Of a stretch of 24,667 bases of DNA, positions 1 to 9,700 are shown piece after piece. The position numbers and the translations under genes are program-made. The notes beneath the pieces were generated by a model. That model ran no database searches, had not been told where the DNA came from, and saw only the letters and a program-made list of their open reading frames with translations. Numbering within the stretch: the stretch's first letter is position 1; each line of letters starts with the position of its first letter. This stretch comes from an uncultured Christensenella sp. (GTDB lineage Bacteria; Bacillota; Clostridia; Christensenellales; Borkfalkiaceae). The DNA lies in contig CAJTUI010000016.1 of NCBI GenBank assembly GCA_910579705.1, positions 1-24,667 on the forward strand, given 5' to 3'.

Positions 1-45
1 CCTATATGCAAGCAGGTAATCCGCCGTATAGAGAAAAACGCTTAA
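1..45 (+). CDS. possible C-terminal tail of an upstream gene (partial)
   Basis: Frame 1 is open from the window edge to a TAA at 43-45 and reads PICKQVIRRIEKNA. Its codons (AAG, CAG, ATC, CGC, GAG, AAC) fit the GC-leaning usage of neighbouring genes better than the other open frame. An AT-rich gap with an SD then leads to the first complete gene. The alternative is frame 3, which stays open to a TGA at 72-74 and would overlap the next start as ATGA, but its third positions are AT-rich. The fragment is too short to identify a product. If real, the upstream gene would be in the same operon as the repeat proteins. Confidence 0.3.
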   Translation, partial: PICKQVIRRIEKNA

Positions 46-70
46 ACAATATTTTTAAAGGAGGGCGGCT

Positions 71-3000
71 ATGACGAAAAAGACGAAAGTTATATATATT
101 ATCGGCTCGGTTATAATCGGCGTGGCCGCGCTTTTAATAATACTGTTCGGACTTATGGCGGGCGGAGTTCTCAACGCGCGCCAGTCGAAACTCATTATCT
201 CCTCCGCGACGCGCGCTTTCGTTTACGACGGCAGGGAGCACACGGACGCAAGCTGGGAGTATCTGGAAGACACGGGCTACAACGTGGCCGAGGGCCACAC
301 CGTGAAGGTGGCCGTAACGGGCGCGATTACAGACGCGGGCAGTACGACGAACAGAATAGACGTAACGGTTACAGACAAGCGGGGCGCGGACGTTACCGCA
401 GACTACGAAATAGTCAAGTACGAGGGCAGGCTCACGGTGACGAAACGTAAGCTTACCGTTGTTTCGGACAGCGCGGTAAAGGAGTACGACGGAACTCCGC
501 TTACCGCCGAAAGTAGTTCGGTCACGGACGGAACACCTGTGCCGGGGCATTCGGTTTACGCGGCGTATACGGCGGCGTTGACGGACGCGGGCTCGGCCTT
601 GAACAGCTTTTCGGCTACGGTGAAAACCGCGCTCGGAAAGGACGTTACCGCAAACTACGACATAACGAAAATAGAGGGTGTTCTGACCGTAAACCCGAGG
701 CGCATAACATTGCAGTCGCCCGACGCGGAGAAAATCTACGACGGAAAAGCTTTTTCGGCGGCAGATTACGGACAGTGCGAGGTCGCCGAAGGCAGTCTTG
801 TCGGCGGCGAAGAAATAACGGCGAACTTCGCGCAGTCGTTCAAGTCCGCGGGCGAGGCGAGGAACGAGTTTACCGCAACGATTTTAAGCGGCGGGCGGGA
901 CGTTACCGCAAACTACGATATAGAGTACTTTTACGGAACACTGAAAATAAACAGGCGCGAAATCGGCATAGCCTCGGCGGACGGATATAAGGAGTACGAC
1001 GGGCTTGCGCTTACCGCGCAGGGCTACACACTCGTTCACGGAAGTCTTGTGGACGGGCATTACTGCTCGGTGGAAACGTTCGGAACTATAACGAACGCGG
1101 GATATGCCGCAAACTATTTCTCCGCCGCAATATACGAGGCAGGCGCAGACGTTACGGCCAATTACGAGATAATAAGGACGGACGGCGTTTTGACCGTCGC
1201 GCCGAGAACGGTCAGGTTCACCTCCGTCGGCGGCGAAAAGGAATACGACGGAACTCCGCTCACGGCGGAGGGTTGCACGCTCACGGACGGAAGTCTTATC
1301 TCGGGGCACGAATATAAGGCCGTATACACGGGCACGCGCACGGACGCGGGCGTTTCGCCGAACGCGTTCGAGGTGGAGATAACCGCGGGCGGGGAGGACG
1401 TTACGGCCAATTATCAGCCCGAATACGTGTACGGCGAACTCAAAGTCAAGAAACGGCGGATAGCGTTCTCCACGCTTTCGGCAATGAAGATTTACGACGG
1501 ATTGCCTTTGACCTGCGGCGAGTGGCGCATAGACTCCGAAATCGGGCTTATCGCGGGGCACTTTATAGATAACGTTGTTATGCCCGCGGAGATTACGGAC
1601 GCGGGAACTCAGCAAAATTACGTTTCAGAGCTGAATATCTCGGACGGCGAAAGGGACGTTACCGAAAACTATTCGGTGTCGTACTTTTACGGAAACCTCA
1701 GCGTGTCGCCGCGGCTTATAGCGGTGCGGTCGGGCAGCGCCGCGAAGGACTACGACGGAACGCCTTTGACCTGCGACGAGTACGATATCGTGTCTGCGAC
1801 TCAGCCCGTGGAAGGGCACGTTCTGACAGTGGTAATATCGGGAACGCGGACGGAGCCGGGCGAAAGCGAAAACGTGATTGCGGAAGTCATTGTTTCCGAG
1901 GGCGACAGAAACGTTACTTTGAACTACAACGTATTAAAACAGCAGGGCGCGCTTGTCGTCCGCGACGGCGGCCACGGTAGCGCAGGCGGCGGCAGCGGCA
2001 ATCTGGACGAGAGCGGCTCGCTCGGTGGGAACGGGCTGGAAGACGGCGGGGCGGAGGAAGAGCTTGCGCTCAGGGTTCTGTCGGACGAGGGCGGAAGAGT
2101 ATATCTCAGGTATATGAGTTTCGGCGCGTACAATATGCGCGGCTGGGACGCGGCGCCGCAATACGGCTATCTTCTGGGCAACAAGTACTCGTTCAACTAT
2201 CTTCCCGCGGCCTGGCTGAACGGCGCGGGATTTACCAGCTCGCGCATTAAAATTCAGGCGGAGGGCGACAACTATTTTCTGCCCTACTACGCGGATTTCG
2301 GCGACTACGTTTATGACGTTCAGACCAGCGACGTTAAATACGCGGGCGATACTTCGGCGGCGTATTCGCTGTTTTACTATTCTTACGACTACTTAAAACA
2401 TGGCAGGGTTTCGGGCGGGACGGGCGCTTACGCCTCCGCCGAGAGAACGTATGCCAACTTCGTCAAAGACAACTATTTGTACGTTCCCGCGGCGACCGCC
2501 GCGTATCTGGACGGCGTTATCCGCGGCAACGCGTTCGACGCGTCCGACCCCGACGTTATAGGCAAAGTCGCGCGTTACATAAGCGGCGCGGCGGAGTATA
2601 ACCTCGACTACGACCGCGCACTGGATAACGCGGCGGATATAGCGGTCGGGTTCCTGCGCGACTTCAAGCAGGGCGTGTGCCGACATTTCGCAAGCGCGGC
2701 CACGCTTATGTACAGGGCGCTGGGCATACCCGCGAGATACGTTATAGGATACGTCGGCGACACGGTCGCGGGCGAGTGGGTTGATATAACCACGGCAAGC
2801 GCCCACGCCTGGGTCGAGGTATATATAGACGGGTTCGGCTGGGTTCAGATAGAAGTCACGGGCGGCACGGGCGACGGCGAGGGCGGCGACGATACCGCGG
2901 ACGACGTAATAGTCGTTAAACCCGTCACCGAATACGTGTTGTACGACGGGCGCGAGCACTATTATAACGGCGCGCGGTTGCAGGGCCTGCACCGTCTGGA

Positions 3001-3685
3001 ATTGCAGGGCTATACCTATACCGCGGAGGTTACGGGCGGCGGGCGCACGGCGGGAAAGCATAAGTGCGTTATAACCGCGTTCACGCTGTACAACGCGGCG
3101 GGCGAGGACGTGACGGAGGGCTGCGGGTTCAGGTTTAAATTTTCAACGGGCACTCTGCATATCTATATGGCGGAGATTACCGTCACAACGCAAAGCGGCG
3201 AAAAGGAATACGACGGAACGCCGCTCACCGCGTCGGGCGCGGAAGTTAATGGCCTTCTCATAAGCGGGCACAGCGTGGAATACGTGCGCGCGGCGGGTTC
3301 CCAGCTCGGCGTGGGCGTCAGCCGTAACGATTACGAAATACGCATTGTGGACGGCGCGGGCGCGGACGTTACCGACTGTTACAAGATAAACGGCGAAACG
3401 GGCGCGCTGGAAGTTACGCCGCGCGAAATCACCGTTACGGCAGGGTCGGCGGAAAAGATTTACGACGGAAACGCGCTCACGTGCGGGGATTACAGGGTGG
3501 ACGGTTTGCTGTGCGACGGGCATAGCATTGCCGTGGAGATAAGCGGTTCGCAGATAAGAATAGGCAGAAGCGAAAACAGGATAGTAAACGTTATCATAAC
3601 CGACGCGGACGGTAAAGACGTTACGGCGAACTATACCGTAAACAGGGTGAACGGTATGTTGTACGTCAATCCGCCGATTAAATAA
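71..3685 (+). CDS. membrane-anchored YDG-repeat surface protein with transglutaminase-like domain (7 + 3 repeats)
   Basis: ATG start with SD AAAGGAGGG at 58-65. Residues 7-33 form one hydrophobic helix after a Lys-rich start (MTKKTK), so it is an uncleaved signal anchor with an extracellular body. Seven tandem repeats of about 85 residues follow, with YDG tyrosines at about 52, 139, 223, 309, 392, 475 and 561. Each repeat runs YDGTPLT... GH... TDAG... DVTxNY... GxLxVxxR, as in YDG/MBG-type beta-sandwich repeats. A Gly/Ser linker containing LDESGSLGG leads to a transglutaminase-like domain (about 640-935) with Cys870 in GVCRHFAS and His912 in AHAWVEVY. The usual third-residue Asp position holds Glu928 (WVQIEVT). 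Three more repeats follow (Tyr958, 1047, 1131). There is no LPXTG or other C-terminal sorting signal. It lies 18 bp from a larger paralogue. Substrate and enzymatic activity are unknown; adhesion, protein cross-linking or a peptidase-like role are all possible. Confidence 0.93.
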   Translation: MTKKTKVIYIIGSVIIGVAALLIILFGLMAGGVLNARQSKLIISSATRAFVYDGREHTDASWEYLEDTGYNVAEGHTVKVAVTGAITDAGSTTNRIDVTVTDKRGADVTADYEIVKYEGRLTVTKRKLTVVSDSAVKEYDGTPLTAESSSVTDGTPVPGHSVYAAYTAALTDAGSALNSFSATVKTALGKDVTANYDITKIEGVLTVNPRRITLQSPDAEKIYDGKAFSAADYGQCEVAEGSLVGGEEITANFAQSFKSAGEARNEFTATILSGGRDVTANYDIEYFYGTLKINRREIGIASADGYKEYDGLALTAQGYTLVHGSLVDGHYCSVETFGTITNAGYAANYFSAAIYEAGADVTANYEIIRTDGVLTVAPRTVRFTSVGGEKEYDGTPLTAEGCTLTDGSLISGHEYKAVYTGTRTDAGVSPNAFEVEITAGGEDVTANYQPEYVYGELKVKKRRIAFSTLSAMKIYDGLPLTCGEWRIDSEIGLIAGHFIDNVVMPAEITDAGTQQNYVSELNISDGERDVTENYSVSYFYGNLSVSPRLIAVRSGSAAKDYDGTPLTCDEYDIVSATQPVEGHVLTVVISGTRTEPGESENVIAEVIVSEGDRNVTLNYNVLKQQGALVVRDGGHGSAGGGSGNLDESGSLGGNGLEDGGAEEELALRVLSDEGGRVYLRYMSFGAYNMRGWDAAPQYGYLLGNKYSFNYLPAAWLNGAGFTSSRIKIQAEGDNYFLPYYADFGDYVYDVQTSDVKYAGDTSAAYSLFYYSYDYLKHGRVSGGTGAYASAERTYANFVKDNYLYVPAATAAYLDGVIRGNAFDASDPDVIGKVARYISGAAEYNLDYDRALDNAADIAVGFLRDFKQGVCRHFASAATLMYRALGIPARYVIGYVGDTVAGEWVDITTASAHAWVEVYIDGFGWVQIEVTGGTGDGEGGDDTADDVIVVKPVTEYVLYDGREHYYNGARLQGLHRLELQGYTYTAEVTGGGRTAGKHKCVITAFTLYNAAGEDVTEGCGFRFKFSTGTLHIYMAEITVTTQSGEKEYDGTPLTASGAEVNGLLISGHSVEYVRAAGSQLGVGVSRNDYEIRIVDGAGADVTDCYKINGETGALEVTPREITVTAGSAEKIYDGNALTCGDYRVDGLLCDGHSIAVEISGSQIRIGRSENRIVNVIITDADGKDVTANYTVNRVNGMLYVNPPIK
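191..1963 (+). repeat. N-terminal array of seven YDG-type repeats (protein-level)
   Basis: Seven in-frame units of roughly 250-260 bp. The conserved codons encode (K/V)xYDG at the start, GH in the middle, TDAG, then DVTxNY and GxLxVxxR at the end. The DNA is diverged between units while the protein motifs are kept, so the array is old and under selection rather than freshly amplified. The first unit has YDGREH instead of YDGTPLT, a second subtype that recurs in the paralogue. Confidence 0.88.
2894..3682 (+). repeat. C-terminal block of three YDG-type repeats after the transglutaminase domain
   Basis: Three units with YDG tyrosines at about residues 958, 1047 and 1131. The first is divergent (YVLYDGREHYY, with DVTEGCGF in place of DVTxNY). 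The other two are canonical (EKEYDGTPLT, EKIYDGNALT). The neighbouring paralogue also has exactly three repeats after its catalytic domain, so this block seems fixed in number. Confidence 0.85.
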
Positions 3686-3703
3686 AAAAAGGAGGGGCTT
3701 GCG

Positions 3704-6700
3704 GTGCTGTACGATGATTACCGCGCCAGAATGGGCAGGGTCGCCGATTTTCTGGCGACAATCAGACGGTTCAGAATTTTAATAATAGCCGTATGCGCGT
3801 TTGCGGTCGCATTGACCGTGAGCCTTCTTGCCGTGCGCGGAATTGTTTACGAAAGCGCGCCCTGCCCCAAAAGCATAACCGTCGGCGAAGAGCTGGGTTA
3901 CCGCGCAGGCGCGGTCTTTACGCGCGTTAAGTACGAGTACGCGCCTGTTTATTCCGAGCAGTGGTCGGAGGATATGCCCCGCCGCCCCGGCGAATACAAG
4001 GTGCGCTCGGTCGCGCGCGGCGGGTTCGGAAACAAGCGTTACGGCGCGGTTTACGCGTTCGAAATTCAGCCCAAGCGCATAGAGATAACTTTTTCGAAAG
4101 AGGCGGTGACATACGGCGACAAGCCCGTGCTTTCGGCAGAGCTTGCGTATTCGGACACGCTGCACTGCTCGCGGTTCGAGTACGAAGATCTGACCGCGGG
4201 AAGGACGGCGGCGGTTGCGCGCGCGGAATTTATAACCGTTTCCGACGAGAACGGCAAAGACGTTACAAGCTCCTACAAGTTCGGCGACGCGGAGGGCGAA
4301 GTGCGGTTTACCGTGCGCGAGATTAATCTTTCCGTGCCCGACAAGAGCAAGGTTTACGACGGACTGGAATTTAAAAGCGAAGAATACGTTCTTGACGAAC
4401 ATACCCCGCTTGCGGACGGCGACGGTATAGTCGCACAGTTCACGGCGGCCCTTACGGACGCGGGCACGGTTGAAAACAGACCCGAAATCAGGATATTGCA
4501 CGGCGACGGGCAGGACGTTTCGGCGAACTATAAAATAAATCTGAGCGCGGGCGCGCTCACGGTGGAAAAGAGGCCGCTTGCGGTCGAAACGCATTCTGGC
4601 GCAAAGGTGTACGACGGGCGGGAGTTCTCGTATCCGTATTACGCGTTTACGGACGGCAAACTCGTTGCGGGGCACGCGGTTGCCCTTACGTACCGCGTTT
4701 CCGAAAGGGACGCGGGCGTATACGAAAACAGAATGGAACTGCGCGTTCTGGACACGGGTCGGGACGTTACGCACAATTACGAGCTGAACTTTACCTACGG
4801 CAAGCTAACTGTTTCCAAGCGGCCCGTTACTGTTTCCACTGCCTCCAACGTCTGGACATACGACGGCGCGGAGCACTTCGACGACAGGTTCGATATTTTC
4901 GGCGGCACGCCGCTTGCGGACGGACACTCCGCGCAGGTTGCCGAGCGGGCGGGAATAACCGACGCGGGCGAACGCGCAAATGCGCTTATGCTTGCGTTCT
5001 ACACAGAGGACGGCGAGGACGTAACTCGCAACTACGATACCGAATATTTACGCGGCAGACTGACGGTCAAAAAACGGCCCGTCGGCGCGCTTACGGGCGA
5101 TTGCGAGTTCGGGTTCGACGGCGAGGAGCACAGCTACGGCGGGGTGACGGCGGTGAGCGGTTCGCTTGCGGAAGGACACCGTTTCGATACGAGCGGGCTT
5201 GCCGTAATATCGGAGCCGTGGGAAAAGAAGAATTCGATGCAGGTGCGCATACTTGCCGCGGACGGCGGGGACGCGACGGGCAATTACGAGCTTACCGTCG
5301 AATACGGCACGCTTACTATGACCCCGCGCCCGATAACGGTTGCGGCGGGCAGCGCGCAGAAGATTTACGACGGAACGCCGCTCGTTTCCGATAAAGTATA
5401 CGTAACTTCATATCTCGAACTTGCCGCGGGCCACCGCATAACCGCGCGGACTGAGGGCAGCCGCACGGACGCGGGCATTGGCGCAAACAAAATTGTCGGC
5501 GGCACGCTGAAAATTACAGACGGCGAAGGAGCGGACAAAACTTTCTGTTATGTGATAGAGGCGGAGGCGGAAGGCAGTCTTATAGTAACGCCGCGGCCCG
5601 TGCAGATAACGGCGGCCAGCGCGGAAAAGGTGTACGACGGTTCGCCGCTTACCGCGGACGGTTACGGCATAACCGAGGGCGCTATGGCGTCGGGACAGTC
5701 GCTTGTCGTGCGCGTTTTCGGCGAGAGGACGGACGCGGGCGAAAGCCCCAACGAGATAGCGGAATGCAGGGCGTTCGAGGGGAGCAGGGAAGTCACGTTC
5801 AACTATGAGTTTTCCTTGCTGTCGGGAACGCTGAGGGTAATTGCGCGCGCAATCACCGTGACGACTGAGGGCGCGGAGCTGTATTACGACGGAGCGGAAC
5901 AGTGCTTTGACGGCTTTACGCTCGGCGGCGAATATTCGCTTGTCGCGGGGCATTTTGCGGAGTGCGCGGAAGAATACCGCGTAACCGACGCGGGAGTGTA
6001 CGACAATAGATTGAGCGTTGCGGTGTACGACGCGCAGAGGCGGAACGTAACGCACAATTACGATATAGCTTACGTTTACGGTAAAATAATAATAAGTCCG
6101 CGCCCGATAACTCTGACTGCGGGCAGCGCGAAAAAGGTGTACGACGGAACACCGCTCGTATGCAAAGAAGTTGCGGTGACATCCGACTTAACTCCCGCTT
6201 TGGTCGGCGGGCACGAGCTGTATGCGGAGACGGCGGACAGCCGCACGGACGCGGGCGTGAGCGAAAACCGCATAGACAGAGAGAGCGTGAAGATAACCGA
6301 CTCTTCGGGGGCGGAGGTCGGGCGCAATTACGATATTACATATGTAGACGGAACGCTTACCGTAACAAAGCGGCCGCTTAAAGTAACCACCGTTTCGGAC
6401 AGCTGGGTTTACGACGGCGAGGAGCACAGCGCGCCCGTGGCGTATCTTTCGGGGCTTGTCGCGGGTCATTACGTGGATTGGAGCGAGGGTAAAGCCGCGA
6501 CGATTACCGACGTGGGAATAGTTGAAAACGTGTGCGAGCTGTCGGTTAACGACGGAGAGCGGGACGTTACGCACAATTACGAGATAAGCTACGAATACGG
6601 AACGCTGAAAGTTACTCCGCGTGAAATTACCATTTCAGCCGAAAGCCAGAGCAAGGAGTACGACGGTACGCCTTTACCCGTACTGCCCTATAAAACGCAG

Positions 6701-9700
6701 GCGACTTCCGACTATTCTCCCGCGCTCGTCAAGGGCCACCGCATAGAGGGCGGAATTTTCGCGGGGAGCATTACGAACGTCGGAGAGGCGGCGTTCTATG
6801 TGAGCGATTGTAAAATATTTGACGGCGAGCGGGACGTTTCGGACAACTATCTTATAAATTACGGCGAAGGAAAGCTTGTAATTACGCCGCGCGCGATTAC
6901 CGTCAGGGCGGGCAGTGCGTTGAAGGTTTACGACGGATCGCCGCTTACGGACGAACTTTTCAGCTATGACAATCTTCTCGAAGGACACACGATAACCGCC
7001 GAAACGTACGGCAGCTGTACGGAGGCGGGCGAGGGAGTAAACAGCATAGTCGAGGGCAGCGTTATCATTAAGGACGCGCGCGGAGCGGAAGTTACGCACA
7101 ACTATGAAATTACGCTTGCGGACGGAACGCTTACCGTAACGCCGCGTACGATAACGGTATCCACCGTTTCCGATGATAAGGTATACGACGGAACGCCGCT
7201 CGTTGCGGACGGTTACGAAATCTATTCCATTCACAAGCCCGCGCTTGTGGAGGGGCACAAGGAAAAGGTGGTTTGCACGGGCAGTCGGACGGACGCGGGC
7301 GAGAGCTTAAACACGTTCGATATAACCATAGCCGACAGCGACGGGCGGGACGTTACGCGCAACTATAACGTTGTGAACGACTGCGGTTTCCTCAAAGTCA
7401 ACAAACGCCCGCTTATGTTCTGGACGCAGCAGGACAGCTGGGTCTACGACGGCGACGCGCATTCCAACGGCAAGCACGGGCTTGTAAAGGGCAGGCTTGT
7501 CGAAGGACACGTAACGGTTGCGACAGATTTGACCGAGATTACGGACGTAGGCCGGAAGATGAACGAAATAACCGTCAAGGTTTACGACGCGGACAAAACG
7601 GACGTGACGGGCAACTACAATATTTCGTATCAGAATTCAATAATATTCGTAACTCCGAGGCCGATTACCGTTGCGGCGGACGTAGCCGAAAAAATTTACG
7701 ACGGCGCGCCTGCGGAATGCGGGGTGCGTATCGCGCAGGGCAGTCTTGCCAAAGATACTCACAGCGTATCGGCAGAAAGCGACGTTACGGTCACGGACGC
7801 GGGGATTTATAAGTTGGCCGTAAAAGAAGGCAGTGCGCGCGTTTACGACGGTGAGCGGGATATTACCGCCAACTATGAGATAAGCTACGACTTTGCGAGA
7901 GCGGTCGTTACGGTTTTGCAGAGGCCCGTCAAGATAACTTCGGCAAGCGCGACAAAGTATTATGACGGAACGCCGCTGACGGCACGGGATTATACCGTGA
8001 CCGTTGCGGACGGATACGATTTCGCCGACGAGGGGCCGTACGCGCCTTTCGCACCCTCGCACAGGGCCGTGGTTACGGTTATGGGCAGTCAGACGGTTGT
8101 GGGAAAGAGCGCAAACACGATTACACGCGTAAGGTTTGTCGGAAGTTCGGGTCAGCCCGATTTGACCCATAACTATAAGATTACCGTTGCAGAGGGCGAG
8201 CTGACGGTTATTAAGTGCAATATTTACGTCTATGCGCGAAACGCGCGCAAGGCCTACGACGGAACGCCTTTGACCTGCGACGAGTTCGGATATACATTTA
8301 TCGGCGACGACGTGTATAAATTCGACTGGTTGGAGGTTACGGCGCGCACGGAAGGCAGTCAGACGGAAGTGGGCGAGAGCGTAAACAGGATTGTCGAAGG
8401 CAGCGTTAAGGTAACTTACGACGGCGAGGACGTGACGGCGAACTTCGACGTAGTGTTAATGGAAGGAAAGCTTATCGTCACGGCGGGCGGAATAATAATC
8501 TCCACGCCAACCGCCCACTGGTATTACGACGGTAAAGAGCACAGCGAAGAAAGATTCAGCGTGTTGTTTCTCGACGGATACGAGCTTGCCGAAGGCCACT
8601 ATATAAAAGCGGAAAACTTCGCGTCGATAACGGAAGTGGGGCGGGTGGAAAACAGCGCCACGTTCCGCGTGTTTGACGCGCAGGGGCAGGAGGTTACGGA
8701 CAACTATCTGCTCGAATTCGAGTTCGGCACGCTGGTTGTATCGCCGTACAGCGGCGGCGGAGAAGACTCGGGCGGGGGCAGTCTTGACGAAAGCGGTTCG
8801 CTCGGCGGAACGGGCAGTAACGGCGACGGGAGCAAGAGCGCGCTCGAAGTTATGTCGACTTACAGCGGAAGTATGTACGTCAGGCTGAGAAGTTACGGCA
8901 ATTACCACGGCCGCGGCTGGCTTGCCGCGGAGGAGTATGCGGGCAGCATATCCTATGGCGGCGAATCGTACGGAATGAATTATCTGACGGGTATCGCGCT
9001 TGCCAACAGCGGCAGGAGTACGGAGCGCGCCTATATAAACGTTAAAAGCGAAAACTATTTGCTGCCGTACTATATGGGGCTTGGTAATGCGGGTTACGGC
9101 GTGCAGAGTAGCGACGTTAAGTATACGGGCGACACCTCGTATGTCTATGCGGTGGATTATGTCCCTTACGATTATCTTGCGGAGGGCGCGATTTACGGTC
9201 GGCTCGGCAATTACTATACCCACGAGGCGGCGTATTCGCAGTTCGTATACGGCAATTACCTTGCGGTGCCGACGGCCACGGCGCAGTATCTCAATGCGCT
9301 TATTGCGGAGCAGGGGTTCGCCGCGACCGACCCCGAAATAGTCGCAAAGGTTGCTAACTATATAAAGGGCGCGGCGAAATACAACCTCGATTACAACAAG
9401 GCGATAGACGAGTCGTCCGACGCGGTGGTAAGCTTTTTAAGGGACTATAAAGAGGGCGTGTGCAGGCATTATGCCAGCGCGGCTACGCTTATGTATCGCG
9501 CGCTGGGTTTGCCCGCAAGATACGTCATAGGCTATTCTCTGGAAACGGTCAAGGACGAATGGGTGAACGTGACCGCGGACAGGGCGCACGCCTGGGTAGA
9601 GGTGTATATAAAAGGTTTCGGCTGGGTTGCGGTAGAGGTGACGGGTTCGGGCGGCGACGACGGAAACGGCGGCAACGAGATGCCTTCGCACATAACCTTA

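Noticed and set aside
3..74. Frame 3 tail overlapping the first gene start as ATGA
   Set aside because: Its codons are AT-rich at third positions, unlike neighbouring genes; frame 1 ending at 45 fits better, though neither is certain.
8456..9223. 255-codon - strand frame (and similar ones at 884-1615 and 3779-4774) opposite the repeat proteins
   Set aside because: Mirror frames of the repeat genes; their apparent repeats (RNV, RRSV) are the reverse complement of the DVTxNY and YDGTP codons.
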